A DNA stretch of 64,000 nt from Rostratula benghalensis (GCA_013399305.1 VXAI01000009.1:1872711-1936710); one strand, 5' to 3'; shown: positions 31,943 to 45,900, numbered from the stretch's first letter. The notes: generated from the letters alone by a model not told the origin. A program made the numbers and translations.

Positions 31943-31948
31943 AATAAA
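31943..31948 (+). terminator. Polyadenylation signal of the methyltransferase-like gene
   Basis: AATAAA lies 75 bases after the stop codon, so the 3' UTR would be only about 100 bases. No better-placed hexamer occurs between the stop and this site. Confidence 0.75.
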
Positions 31949-34424
31949 TGAGGTCAAAATTCTTACTGTGATTCATCTGAGTCGTATCTGTGGTGTGTAA
32001 TGAAAAGTAGTCCCGAAACAGGTTTTCTTACGGAAGCACTCTGTCTCAACAGTGTCTTGACTTTTAACTAGGAGATACCCTTATGGTTTAATCTTTGTGG
32101 AAATACTAAAAAGAGTGGCTACATACTGATGCTAAAGGAATTTTTATTCACTAGCATTGTGACCTGCTAACTTTTGCCAAGTATTTAAAAGCTAAGAATA
32201 GTGAATCATTGTTAATGTGAGTGATAAGAATGCATTCAGCATAATGTTACGTAAAAGCTGCAGCACATCCCAGTGGGCGGTTTTGCTGTGGTATAGACCA
32301 TTTGTTATTATCAGTAATATTATTTTTATTGGCAGCATTATCCTTAATGTTCCTCCTATGGAATTTGTAGCTTTTCTTTCTAGGGTCTGTCTGCTTGATA
32401 GCCAGAGCATCTACTGGCATCAGTTGTGAGAAGCTGGTCCTGCCATTAAGTTAGTTGGCCTTAAGGTGGCTGTTAATGCCAAATACTGAAAGACAGCCCG
32501 GAGCCATTGAGAATTAATAACAGCAAGTCTGGGACAACAGGACTCTGTTCCGCTTCCCGCACTTCTGCTGGGGATGGTAGGAAGTGTAATAAGGGGTTAA
32601 GAAGCTGAAAATTCTGAACAGGTGTCACGGCTTAGCAGAGGCTTGGTGGTGGCGTAAAACATTGGAAATTTGTAACAGAGCCTCCTCAGAGAGAAAAGAT
32701 CCACACACGCCCACCACATTTATATTTAGATTTTACGTTCTAAGGATGTGAAGCTTTTAGTCAGCTGAAGAATGTTTCGGGTTTTAACAAACATGAACTA
32801 TCCAAGTGCAAAATTATTAACTTCAGGAGTTTCAGACTAAGTGGGTTGTGAATTTAGAAGCATTGTTAATGTCTAAAAATTTGCTACGCAACTTAGGTCT
32901 GGTGCAAAACTTTAAATTGGATTTCAGTCTTCAAATTATTTGTAGGTCAGTGAACTTGATAATAGGCGCTGTAAGCAAAAAGGAGCAGTGGCCATTAGGC
33001 TCTCACTAATGTAGTAAGTAAGGAGTAAGTACAGTAATAGGGAGTTTTAAGAAATCCTATGGTCTGTTTGGAGTGAAGGAGGATGTTTTAACTTGGGTGG
33101 TACTGACTTGCTGCCCAAATACTGTGTGGAGTCTATTATTGGTGCATTTAAAATGAACAAAGATGGAAAGCTTTTCTTAAAATGTCTATTTTATTTAAGT
33201 ACAATAACTGAACTGTTGATTACTGAGTTGTCAATGAGACAAATGCCCCTAGAAAGGGAACCTAGGAGAGGCTAAGGGTGGAGGGAGTACAAGGCTAGTA
33301 GATCTAACAAGGAGAGAATCAAAAATGAGACAAGAAATGCATGTGCAATTCAGAATGAGGAAATGAGCTGTAGTAACCAGTACAGTACAGTGGAAGCTGT
33401 GACTGAATTTGGAGTGTATAAATAGGCTGCTGTAAAAGGAAACCTGAGTGGGTCTTAAAAAGCTACTTCATAACTCTATCACGTGAGAAGAAAACACCAT
33501 TTTGGAATGTGGCTTACTTCTTCCAAGGGTCCTGCAAGATCTCTGAATTAATTGTCAGGGCTTTTGGCTCATGATAGTGAATATAGTGTGCCCTGCACCT
33601 TCTTTGGTTAATACAGGAACTGTAGCTTTCATTGCAGTTGTTTCCCCTCTTTATGCTGAGTCTTCAAATACTTTTTTTGGGTGTTGATCTCAGATAAAAA
33701 AAATTTCAATAGACTGGAGCAGATCACCAGCATATTTAATGACATCTGTATCCCCTGACTCTGGAAATAGCATGCACGCATCTGGAGCTCATATGCATCA
33801 CAGGGTGCAACGGGGAAGCTCCCCTTGTCTTTTTTAGGCATCAGGAGAAACTCAAGAGGTGAGTTCAAGCTGGTGAAACTTGTGTCTTCCTCTCCTGCCT
33901 GTAACAGGTCCCTGATTTAAACCTACACCCCAGCACAGTCACAGAGAAGAGGTGGTGGCAATTTCATTTGGTTTTGTTAAACTGATGCTCAGAAATACAA
34001 CTTCTCTGTCCCTTTAGATATCTCTTCCTGACTCGGCCCCCTGTAGGGCTGGAGCTCATAGGGCCATCCCTGAGGATATTATGAGCTGCTTAACTCGTAT
34101 ACTGAAGAACTAGAATCAACTAGGGTGAGAAAGAAGGCATTCATTTAACTTTTCCCCTTTCCAGATTTCACTTTTGCTATCTGGCCCCTCTTAGTCCTGG
34201 TGCAGATTCCTGTGCACAAGGGTTGCAAAAATAAGGTGTGAGGAGGTTTGCAAAACCCTGTGTCAAAGTGGGCAAATCAGTCCTCCCTGTAGACACTTGG
34301 GCGGTCTTGGACACAGCTGAAGTTCCCCTGAGAGCGTGCACTGCTTCAACTCAGGTTTTGTTTGTTCGGCTCAAGGGAGCTGCCAAGGGTATACCCAGCA
34401 TCCCAAATCCTGGTTCTCAGTTCT

Positions 34425-34505
34425 GCTGCTGCAGTATTGTGCAGAACGTGGCAGATGATGGAACTTTGCCTCAGTGTCTACAGTGAAAATGGGAATTACA
34501 AAGCC
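34425..34505 (+). mobile_element. Possible MIR-like SINE fragment
   Basis: TTTGCCTCAGTGTCTACAGT then GAAAATGGGAATTA resembles the MIR segment CCTCAGTTTCCTCATCTGTAAAATGGG. Short and decayed. Confidence 0.35.
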
Positions 34506-37500
34506 AAAATCGGAGCAAGACTGTGAATTGATACTGGTTGCTTTTAGGTTGTCGTATAAGAAGTGCTCAACAGCCAAGATGTGCTTTGTAAACTGACCTA
34601 ACTTAAAAGACCTGAAAGGCAAAGAAGGCATCAGTACCTCTCTGAGGTAAACTTTCTGGCCCATTTCTTCACAAGCCGGCATTGAGAAGGAAGCCTGGAT
34701 CAACCACGCTACAACGCTGAAAATGCAGAAATAATTACTTCCTAGTGCCCTCTGGTTTTGCACTCTCCTTGCTGTTAGATGGCCACTGGTGCTGGGAGAA
34801 AGGAAGAGGGAAGAAACAGACCCCTGCTGGTGCCCAGATTTCGGGGTGTGCATGCACAGCAGCTCCGTGACAGCTACAGCAGATGGCAGGGTGGTCAGAA
34901 CAGCAGCTGGGCTGTCCGTGGGCTGCACGGCTGGCCCGTGAAAGGCAGCTCCATGTAAGACCTGATGGAGGTCCTAACCCCAGCTACGACCCACTGAAAC
35001 CCTGTGGTCATGAACAACTTGTGTGTAAATCATGAAAATTTCACATTTGTGGGCCTGAAATAGAGCAAATTCATCAGAGGGAGCTGCACATCTGCAGTGC
35101 TTCTTGTAATCACCAGGAGTTTCTGGCACACAGGGAAAGCAGCTCCGCTCTTCCCTAGCAGCATAACTTTCCAAGTAGTTCTCTGGCTCCTGCAGAATGA
35201 GCTATCTGAAATTTAAACCCATCAAGAACTACTTCTGTAAACCAAAGAAGAGTTTTTGGATCCACTTAATACTGCAAAAACTGTCAAGCCATAAGAATGA
35301 CAGATTAACTTTGCAGACAGGAAACATCACAAATATTTTCGTTTGAGATTGTGCTTTCACAAAATCATCAAATGCCTGTTGTGAGCAGCCCTTTTTTCCT
35401 GCAGCATGACCTGCATGATGTCCCAGCCCCTCCTGCGGCTGTGATATTTCTTTACCTGTAGACTCTCTCAGGGATTTTTGGATTCGTTCTTGGGAGGTTC
35501 CTCTCCTTCCACTTGATGGGAGAGGAATAAGAGGAAAGCGGTTTTCATTTGTCATCTCAAGGTGCACAGAGTCCTTCTGGGCTATTCCTTTCAGTGTGAA
35601 AATGGCTGGGAGGGCTCACTTTTCCATCCCCTGCCCCAAGCCCCACCAAAGGTCTGTGGGGCAGGGGCAGAGGGGTGGCCCTGCCTCTCTCCTCCCCGCT
35701 CTCTGCTCAGCTGTGCTTCCCCAGGTCTGCCTGAACGTGGAAACATGCCAGCCAAAACTCTCAGTCTGGGCTGGAATTAGCAAGAATGGGGAAAATCGGC
35801 CAAAATCATGCCAAAATTTGAAGCAGAATATTATACTGGAGTTGCTGGTTGCAGAGATCAGGCCCCGATTGTGTGCAGTATTGTGTGAGCATGTGCATTG
35901 TGTATGTGTGTACACATATCCACCCACGGAATGAGACTCTGCTTATCCTCAAGAGCCTACTATGTACATGGACAAAGGTAGAAGAAAGGAAATATTATTT
36001 CCTGTCTTCCAGATGGGGCATTGAATTTTGTGTCGTTATTGTGACTGTGTAAATGAGGTAATTGCACGCACATGCTCTGCTGTAGGATCAGGGAGTGCAC
36101 TTCTTGCGGTCAATATATTCAGGGATTTAGACTTGTGAGCATGAAAATATACACGTAGCTGTTAGAGTAAATAGTCTCTATTTTTAAAATGACATTAAGA
36201 AGATAAATAGTAGACAGTTTACTGGGGAGGGAGGAGGGGAACGTCACTGACAGCTTCCTGGCAAAACATTTAAGACACTAGAACACAGGCACCAAGCTGA
36301 GACACAGATAAACATTGCAAGGGCACTGGTGTAATGAAAGGAAGAATTTGGGTGGAGCCGCCTGCTTCCAACGGCTTCAACAAAGAAACAAACAAAGGAA
36401 AAATTAACAATTTTAGTAGTAAGTTAAACGGAAAGCTAACAAAACATGAGGCTTAGTGTCTTAAAATGAAACTAAGCATGATGCTGCAAAAGCACCTGCC
36501 AACTACCTAGGGCTGGGTGCTGGGGAGCAGTATTTCAGTGCTAGAGGTAATAGATGCCCGCACGTTTTCTTTCAGTCCTCTGTCAGGTGTGCGAGCTGAG
36601 CACGTGCATGAACTGGTAAATACTCTTGGTAATTTTTAAAGTGCTTTGAATAGCAAGTACATTTCAGTTATGAACTGAATTAGGGAAAACTATTTACTGG
36701 GCATCTTACAAGTAATCTTGAAGTGCTATGTGTATGTATACTAAGAGGTATGTCTCAGAAGCCTGGACGTGAGCATCTCAGACCTTCTCACTGATCCTTT
36801 CCCACTTCAGAATGACTGGACCAATGACTGATAGGTCACTGTCAGAGCTCCCTTCCTGCTTGGTCAATGACCCAGGAGATCATGGGCAAAAAAGTCCAAA
36901 ACCAGAGCCAGGCAGTGAGTGGGACACAGTAAGCATAGAAGGATTTTATAATCAAAACTACCGCATGTGTAAGTACAACATGTGGTGTGAGTCTGTAATT
37001 CTAATGCACTTACTGGAATTAGTAAGGACCTCCACTGCCTTATTAAAGTCTGTGCTCTGTAGGCTGCCTCTATTTCAGTGTCATCAAGGTGTCAGCCAAA
37101 ATTCTGAAGCTGCATTAAGATTTGCTGAGGAAGAGAAGACTCTAAAATATGTACAGCTTTTGGCCTTGTTTCAGGAAGGGACTGATTGTGGAGTACAGTA
37201 CATGTTTTTGGGCTTTTTTTATTTTTTAATGACTCATATTTTGGACCTTATTCCTGTTTGTCTTTCAACGCCAAACAGAAATTGCTATTTAGGTCAAACT
37301 GCTGTTTTGGTACTAATAGAAACAGACATCAGTTTTGTCTGTGGAGTTCACAGCTATGCATCTTTCAGAGCAAAATTAGCTCTTTAGGCTACTGCTGGCA
37401 TTTAGCTGTGGTGGTGTTACACCAGCTTTAATGCTACCTCTGCTGTGTTGCTTGTGCACTCCCAGCTGTGGGACAGAGCTGGGAGCTGCTTTTCAGACGT

Positions 37501-38357
37501 GGCTATGTTTTTTGTTTATGCAGACTCCAGGTACAGCATCTTCTCCTCCCAGCTCCTACTTCCAGGCCACCTGCTGCTGCTGCTGTGCTGCTGTCCTGGT
37601 CCTTACCCTCTCAGCTCTCCTTACCCACTGGTGTGATTCTGCCTCTTGCCCGGTCCCTGGCCACTGCCAGTGTCCTGCCTGTCTGCAGGGCTGTTTCCTA
37701 AGGCCCGCTCCCTGGGCTCGTTTACTGCTTACCCATGAGTGCCAGCTTTGCAGAGGAGCTCACACCCCGCAGAGGTTTTTAGCCTGTGTTCTGCTCCATG
37801 CCTCACTGCAGGTGCTGGTGTGCCTCAGCAGGGACGTGTGCTGCGTTGCTTCCCTGGAACCAGTGCCATGGAGGGATGCACAGGAAGGAGGGACCTGTTG
37901 CTCTAGTGCCAGAAGAAGTCTTGTCACCAGCACAGGCTACTAATCCCTACCCATCAGGTAACCAAGTGAGTTGAAGCATCTCTGTGCAACACAAAGTCTG
38001 CACAGTTTGAGTGTCTTCCCCCTGCAAGAACGGCTGTGATCCGTAAGATGGTGCTGAGCATGGAAATTGTTAGACAGCAGTAAGGGGGAGCGTGCCAGCT
38101 GGGGTGCCTGCTGAGGTAACTCCATGTGTGCAAGACTTCAGTGAATTTCCTTTGGTTCTTATCAGCTGAGTATCTGGTTCCGCACCTTTAACTCAGGGCA
38201 CTGAGGCTTCTGAAGATGGATCTTTAAACCTATTTATGCACAGCTACTTGGATCCTGAGCTACAGCCAAAGGTGTGGGCTGAGGGAGAGAGTACGAAAAT
38301 GGCTTTAAGCTACATTTGAAGTTCTTCAATATCTGTATTATTTTGCTTGCTCTGATT

Positions 38358-38462
38358 TAAAAAAAACAACCAACCAAACAAAAAAACCCAACCCCACAAA
38401 AACCCACAAACAAAACAAAACAACAACCCCCCCCCCACAAACCCACCAAAACTAACAAAACC
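38358..38462. repeat. A/C-rich low-complexity tract
   Basis: About 100 bases of almost only A and C on the plus strand, with CAAAA, CCAACC and a run of ten C, ending at CAAAACCTAG. Complementary G/T-rich tracts of similar type occur elsewhere in the window (18.9 and 53.05 kb). Confidence 0.8.
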
Positions 38463-41400
38463 TAGTACTTTAACTTGCGGAATAGCTAGATATGAGCTGA
38501 TTATCTCAGGGTCTCTACTACCAGCTAAGGTCTGGGAAGCCAAAAGCACCTCTTGAAGTCTACTATTTTCTTCCTTCCCATCTTCCTCAGCCTTTCCTTG
38601 CAGGTAAGCGGAACCTTAAAATGACTTGGTTTGTTGTTCAGTTCTGAAAGGGCTTCGCTCACAGAACAGCACAACTGAGCACCACATGAGGATTCAATTT
38701 GGTTTTTACTTGTAGAGATAACAAGATGACTTCTGTGAATTTTTCCAATCCCTTTTGAATTGATCTGGTTTTATAACACATATATGTCATACAACTCAAT
38801 ATCACATTTCTTTTTCTCTGAGCCACTCTGGTCTGCCTCCCTTGTTCTTGTTTTTTGATTTTGTGTTTGGTTTTGTTTATTTCTGGTCAACAATTTTGCC
38901 CAAACTTTGTATTCAAAACAGTTGATGCCCCTCTGAAACTCTCTGGTAACAGAAGGATGTTCTTGCGCGTTTGACTATTTTTTTCCTTTTACTACCCATT
39001 GGTTTGAGTTGATATTTATTCTCTGAATTAACAGAAGTTAGTTGCAGCACCCACATTTCATCATATCTGTACACGTGGTTTAGCTCTCACAAATAAGAGG
39101 GACAAGTTTTTATGTTGTAGCTAGAAATAATTATTTTACTGAGACTTGGAAGCAGACCATTCAACCCAGGCCTTTAATTTTTATGCATTTATGTCTTTTT
39201 TACTGTCTTGTAACTAGAGTGTTATGGTATCCAGACTTGGGATTATTCCTTTGTCCTTCCTGCAAGTGGCTGCAAAGGCCTGAAGGGAGTGGAAAAGATA
39301 TTTGGGTGGTTAGAAACCAATTCCCCCTTCCTCATGCAAGCCTGAATGGTGTTGAAGGACTGTGGAAGAGAGGAGAGCAAACAAGCATCCTGTGAACGTG
39401 GATGAAACCCATGCTCGCAGCCTGGGCCTGGGTTACCTGGCAGAGCTATCCAGGCTCCAAAGCAGGTATTTCCACCCCATGGGAGTGGGCTGACCTCACT
39501 GCTCTGAGCACAGCACAGGGGAAACAAGATGCAAGCTTCTCAGCATCCCCAGAGCAGTGAACACTGATGGTCATCTGGTGCAGAAAGTAGCAATATACTG
39601 CTCGGTGCCTCAGAAGGAAGTAAAGCCTACAACTTTGATGACCTGAGCCTAGGGATGAGCCCTGTTGATTGCTCCACCATAGCTGAGCCATTTCCATCGT
39701 CTGCAGCCCTGATGAAATGAATCCTCTGCTGCTGCAGCCACTGAGTTTGCTAAATTAGGACCTCTTCCCCCAGGCAAGCTTCCCACTTGCTTCTTGTATG
39801 GCCCAGCCAGTTTTCTCTCCCCTGCCTCCCAGAACCACCCCACTCACTTCCTTTACTCTTCCTACAATGTTTTCCGAAATCCATGTGGATTACCTATTAC
39901 CCCTCTCTTAGGGGAGTTGGAGGAGGCGGTCAGCTGACTGGGATAGCTTTCTGTCTGGCCTGGTTCACCTGGATGCTGATTCCCAACTAGCCTCCCTGTG
40001 AGGTGAGAAAGGGGCAAGGTGGGAAGAAAAAGCAGGAGAAATAAGGAGTGGTACGACTTGTTCTGAAAGAATTAGGGAAAACTGCTCGGGGCAGGCAGGC
40101 TGGTGCGGGCTGTGGTTTCTGCGTCTGTTCCCCAGGAGCTGGGGTGATGCCCAGCTGGGGGACAGCCTTCCCTTCCTCCTCTGGGTGCTCCCCGTTCCCA
40201 GGGCACTTCTGAGGCACTGGGCATCCAGCGTGGAGGAAGTGGGATTTGGGGGAAGAGGGGCCAAGACAGTTGGCAGGAGGAGGGCTCTACCAACGCAGGA
40301 CTTCAGCACCTGGCAGTACCTAACACGGACGCCTCGTGGGATGGCAGCCAGCACTCCTCCTTCCACTGGGATCAGCTCTTCTCGGAAGTGCTCTCCTCCT
40401 GCTGCTGTGCTTGTTGGTCTTCACTTGTAACCTCCGTTTTCCACAGAAACTTGCTCTTTCCAGGCTGGGTAGCAAGAAGGCTCCTTCCCGTCTCCCCTGC
40501 CCTCACACCCTGGCAAGCTGCAGGAGCTCTCCCTGCAAAGCCTAGCCTCAGCCTAACACTTTTACTCACCCCTAAAGCCAGCGTTTTTTTCAGAAGCAGT
40601 ATGTATGGCCACATATAAATTAGATACAGGTTGCTTAATTTGCATAGGTGCCAGACAGAGAGATGCACAGGGCTCGGCAGGTACGCCCAGACGCGGGGGA
40701 GTGGGTGGGCGTTGTGAGAGGGAGGAGGCAGGGCCCATGTTGGTGTTCCTGAGGGACTGCTGCTGGCCGGACAGAAAGGGCTTTACCAGAGCCCAGCACC
40801 TTTCCGATCAAAGCTGTGAAAGGGCCTTTAAATCCATCCTGCTCTCTGCCTGCGCTGCACCAGCGCTCTCCTATGCTTTGCTTTAAGTGAAAACTTTCAC
40901 CGTGGTCAAATGATTGCGCGTGTGAAGAACCTGCCAGCGTGAGGCAGCTACAGAAGGTTTTGGCACATCAGCAGAGTGTGAGGCATCATGGTTGGGCTCT
41001 GTCAGGTTTAGCCGTGATGGCTACACGTGTCCTACCTCCCCTGCCTCACTGCCAGGGTCCACTGGCCCTGCGCTGGTGGTGGCACACTGTGGTGGCCAAG
41101 CCAGGGTCTTCCTGCCTCAGCCCCCACAATCTCCAGGCCAGACTGGAACCAAAACCGCCCTCATCAGCATCTGCTCTTGTTTCCCTGCTGCTGGGACAGA
41201 CGGCACTGGGAGGGGGTTACAGCAGACACAGGGGAGGTAAAGCGTTAAAGATTGCTGCTGTTCAGTCCAACAGCCCATCTGTCACAGCCCGTGAAGCGCG
41301 TTCGGTCCCAAGATGGAGGTTTCCGTTGCAAACCAAGCTGCTTCAGTTTGGTTCTGTTCAGTGGGGTCTGCTTATAACAGACCAAATCCTCGGCCAGGCA

Positions 41401-42464
41401 CCCTCTGCCACATCTGGCCAGGCAGTTTTATGCAGCAACACAACCAGCTTGCTGCTCTTCCCCCCTCAGAGCAGAACAGGAGGGTACCACACCTCGCCAC
41501 TCACAGCCAGCATTTTGGCTTAAGCCAATAATAAAAAGGTGAGCTTGTGCTAAGGCACCAAGCTGTAAATGAAGATGTCCCTCAGAAATGCCTGAATCCT
41601 GCTCTGCTACCTGGCAAAAGAGACAGTAGCTTTTCATGGCTGTGATATTTTAAACCTTTTTCAATAAAGGTGACATCCAGAAGGGGAGGCCCATCAGAGC
41701 TCTGCAGACCTGAATGAGAGGTTCCACGTAGGGTTCTAGATGTCTTAAATTGTTCACGTCATCTGTGTGCCTTTAGCTGATTCATCTTGAGTTTTCTACA
41801 TGGAGACATTGCAGAAATTTGCTAAAAAGCCAATGGAAATTTTGCCTGTATGCAAAAGGCCAACTTTTGTGAAGGCACCTGCTAACGAGCGAGGTTACTT
41901 ACATCCTCTTTGTTTTCATCACTTCTCTTTGTTAAGTAGAAGGCACATCGGAAATTCTGCTGTCTGAGGATGACAGTAGATTGGGGATGTGGTTATCTGC
42001 CTCCACTTACTACACTCTCAACACTCCCTCTCAGGGGCTGAGTGGGATGGCTAGAAAATAGGGAGGATGTGGTTTCTGAATTCTAAATCATGACAGTTTT
42101 CCCCCCAATACTCTCATCTGTAGTAATTAAAAAATTCCAGCTTAGTAATTAGACTGTAGCTGGTCTCAGGCTCTGTGGGCCTTGATGCTACCTTCTTAAA
42201 TTTCAGGACTAACCAGAGTAATCAAATTAAGGGGTTTTTTTAATTAACAGTTCTCCTGAAGTGATACTCAATTGGAAGCCAAGCAGAGCAACAGCGTTTT
42301 AGAAGTCATTCTGTTACTTGCACTCCTGTTTTCATTCCTTCCCCGGGGAGCTCTAAGTCCCACACTAATTCTTTTTGTAAAACCTCGTAGAGGAGTCAAA
42401 CACAGGCTGCACGCTAAAAACATAATGTGAGTGAAGATATTCTGGCAATTTGATCTTTGCTGTT

Positions 42465-42530
42465 TCAACCTGCCTTAAGATGGAGGATGGATTAGATGAC
42501 CTTCAGAGGTCCCTTCCAGCCCTATTTTTT
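42465..42530 (+). mobile_element. CR1 LINE 3'-end fragment
   Basis: GGATTAGATGACCTTCAGAG followed by GTCCCTTCCAGCCCTA is the conserved 3' end of CR1 elements. Only about 60 bases remain, and the ATTCTATGA tail repeats are absent. Confidence 0.7.
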
Positions 42531-44995
42531 TTTCCCAGTCTTCACAATATCTACAGGAACACAATGATCAAAAAAAATCTGGGTGCCTCTTGCTTCCAAA
42601 GAATTATTTCCAGTTGGTAAACAAATTAACTACATGTTAAGTTTAAAAAAAAACAAAAAAAAGGGGGCAAAAACTCCAAACAACCCAGAAAAACCTTAGG
42701 AGGCTTCCAGAACCTTAAATATGTACCTCAGAATAGCTGAGCTCTATTTTAGACATCAGGGGTGTGATTACTATTTCTTCTCAGGTCAGGCTAGCGCATT
42801 TTGAAGGGAATTTATGGTGATTTCTAAGTTTTGACCCTAGTCCTGCCTGGCTGTGGGTTTCAGCTGGTACTTGGGTCCCTCCCCTCCTGAGCCTGGGTAA
42901 CAGTGGGTGAATAAAGCAGCAACTGATTAAAGCTGGTTCCTGTAGGACCCTGAGAGATGCCTTTTGGAGATCTCTCAGGAGACTTCAGTTCTGTCTGGTA
43001 ACAGGATTATCTTCGTCCCTGATCAAGGCCAAAAAGGGATGCACAGCATCCCCCAGATATCGCCTGTAAGAACTTGTGCTTACAGCCTGAAGTTCTCCCG
43101 TGCTAAGCACTAACTTCAGTACTATGTACAGGATCAGATGCTGGTGTAATACCCGATCCGATGCCCTGTGTAGTTTGACACCAAACTCAAATTCATTCAT
43201 ACATTCAGGCTTGACTTGGTTTAATGATGACCTCGTAGCATGTTTTCTCAAGTTAAAGATTAACTGACAGGTATGAACTGGAAGTTACTGTAATATTAGC
43301 CTTTTTCCTGGCTAGTGCTCAGCTTGACCCTGAAATTCATCTTCAGGCATTGGGCCGCCCTTAACCTGAAAGCCAAGCAATACTAAAACACGACAGTCTC
43401 AAATACTGTCACAGCACATCTTAAACTGCCTACACCTCATGGAAAAATCTGACAGATGCCTTACTTAGAAATGCTTTGGTTTAGGTATGTCATTCTATTT
43501 TGTTTCCTTAATACGTTTCTGTGAAAACAGGGTTACGGTTTAGGATTTAATCTTCTGTGTATTCCTGACTTCAGTCATAATCTCTGTCCGCATCAAAATT
43601 AGCTGGGACATCATCTTCACAGCACACACCAGATTTGAAAACGATCTTTTCATCATTTTTTTTTTCCTGTAAAGATCTAAAACCTAAGCAGAAAAATAAT
43701 GAAAAGAGCCTACCTTCATTTCACCGATGTGTCATGCTCAAAGTTTTCTCATCCTTTTAAAATTATTCTTAGTGTGAATTGATTTTGCGGTATTGATTCT
43801 AGGAATACTGTCTGTAAGCAGGTACGTTTTGTGCAATATATTAAATAGTAAAAAGGATCTGGGTGTATGTATTTATAAAAAATAGAATAATTCTTTTATA
43901 TATATAACACATACACATAGATAAATATATACACATAACCACAGAAATTGAATCAGTTACGAGGTAGTGCTGGTTACAACACTGTACTTGTGTTTCAAGG
44001 CTATGTCCTCATAGAAAAGATGATAATTACCCTGGCAGTTGTCTTTTCCAGTGCAGAACAGCATATGCATTTGAAACTTACTGGGAATAAACACCCCATG
44101 AATTTCCATGAGTAGCTGAAAAGCTGAGTAACAAAACCAGTGAAAAGTACATTGTAAAAATACACATTAAAAAAAAAACAACCCAACAAAAAACAACCTA
44201 GCAGCTTATACTAAAATTACATATTCACTTTGGGAAAGTGGATTTAAATTCAATATCAGAATACCATCACCCCCTCTAGCTGTAATGGTGCCTTATCTTA
44301 TGTTGGTTTTAAGGAGGTTGTATTTAAGTTAGGAAAGAAAGAATCCCCAAAATAAGCAAACCCACTCTTTCCTTGGAAAGTTGCTCATTGTTCCTTGCTT
44401 CAAAAGGATCCAGGAAGCAGTGGACGTATATTTACTGCAAATCAAAGACAAGAGGGTGATTAATAGGCCACCTGACCTTTCCCAGGGAGGGAGAGCAGGG
44501 AGGGCTGGAGAGGGCTGGCACGGGGAAGAAGAGCTGCCGCAGCTCCACGGGGCCCTCCGTGAGTCAGGGCAAGGACTGCATTTATGCATCTTTCCAGAAT
44601 AATTTCTGAGGCATGTATTCTCCAGTCTTTTATGAATTGTCTGCTAATGCTTAAGGGTTCATCTACTTGCTGGATTTGGGATTGATTTAACTGTAGATCA
44701 GTTCAGAAAGAGGTAGCCATATGGGTACAAGCTACAGAGATAGAAGCACCGTTAGCCCAGTATAACTGCACCCACTTGAACAGGGCGTGAAGTCATTTTA
44801 ATGATATTTGTGAGTTAAAAACATGACAAAAATATGTTTAAAACTTCCCTGAGAGCAAAGATAACAGATGAGTGAGCTAGATTGCAAGAGCTGGTTGGAA
44901 TACTTCAGCGTTAATAGCACTAGTGTCGGTACTTTAAAATAATCTGCATTAGAACTTAAAAATAATTGGATAAACCTTTCGATTTATTTTATTTG

Positions 44996-45060
44996 TGACT
45001 AGCTTGTCTTCATCTCCCTTGTCATGCTGACTAGCTTGTCTTCATCTCCCTTGTCAATGC
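44996..45060. repeat. Tandem duplication of a 32-bp unit
   Basis: The unit starting TGACTAGCTTGTCTTCATCT occurs at 44996-45027 and again at 45028-45060. The second copy has one extra A near its end, otherwise identical. The near-identity means the duplication is recent. Confidence 0.9.
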
Positions 45061-45508
45061 GTGACTGCTTAACAATAATTAAAGCTGAACCTCATGGAAA
45101 GCATTTATCCAAAATTATTTCTTAGAAATCTTAGCTTCCCATCAATTGCTTTAGCGCACTTGGTATGGCAGGTTAGGACCCATCTGCCTCACCAGGGTAA
45201 AGGGAAAAATTTCAGCCATTTCACTTGAGGTCCTGGTTAGCAATCTTTACCACTGTGAAATGCTCTAAGAATTAAAGGATGACAGAAAACTCCCTCAAAT
45301 CACATTTTTAAAAGCATTTTCCAAAAGTGACTATGTTAGTAGACTTTATTGTCACCAGAAAGCCTCTGTTAATCTCACAAAGCATCTGCAATGAATAATC
45401 TTCCCCTCCCCCATTCTTATTTGCTGCCAGAAACAGCTTATAAATGCTCAGTTGAAAACTCTGCCAAATTTTGCTTTTAGGCACACTGTTGTAAATAGAG
45501 AATATTTC

Positions 45509-45570
45509 TACTGATTTTGGTAGAATTACTCCAGATTTATGCAGATGCAAGTGAAAGCCAGATTTTGCCA
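45509..45570. mobile_element. Decayed relative of the palindromic MITE-like element
   Basis: CTGATTTTGGTAGAATTACT then CCAGATTTATGCAGATGCAA and GTGAAAGCCAGATTTTG resembles the arms of old palindromic elements found in many reptile genomes (ATTGACTTCA-, CCAGATTTACAC-type blocks). Resemblance is from memory and by eye. Confidence 0.4.
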
Positions 45571-45900
45571 GGGTCTTTCCTCACCAGCTGCCACTCAGTG
45601 CCCTGCTCAGCACCAGAACTGGCACCTCTGGTGTCAGTGGAAGGCAAGTGCTCGAGCTGAGTCTGCCCATCGTTTGACAAATTATTATAAACAGATTTGA
45701 ACAAATATTTCTTTACAAAACAAACTGGTCAGCAGGCTCCAGGCTCTATTCTCCTGATGCATTTTACAGGAAATAATATCAAGTTAGCTATTATGAAACT
45801 ACCCCCTCCTCACACACACGTAATTGCTTCCAGCTTGTTGATTATTACCCTTTCCTTAACTGATAGAGTGAGAAGAGAAATAAAAATATCTCCATACAGT

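Larger units (their letters stand above)
31949..42464. other. Intergenic, no convincing gene
   Basis: Mixed composition, with a GC-richer block at about 39.4-41.5 kb. Open frames of 170-194 codons occur (for example 36812-37387 and 37431-37943 on plus, 34371-34928 on minus). None shows recognisable domains, credible splice context or codon-like structure, and the one at 40939 starts with GTG. An A/C-rich low-complexity tract lies at 38358-38462. Confidence 0.6.

Noticed and set aside
34371..34928. 185-codon minus frame
   Set aside because: No domain or splice context, and part of it crosses a MIR-like remnant in the wrong strand for coding.
40303..40320. TTCAGCACCTGGCAG as a REST/NRSE silencer site
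   Set aside because: The left half matches, but the right half lacks the GGACAG spacing of the consensus.
40939..41523. 194-codon plus frame
   Set aside because: It starts with GTG, not ATG, shows no domain and lies in a locally GC-rich block with other overlapping frames.
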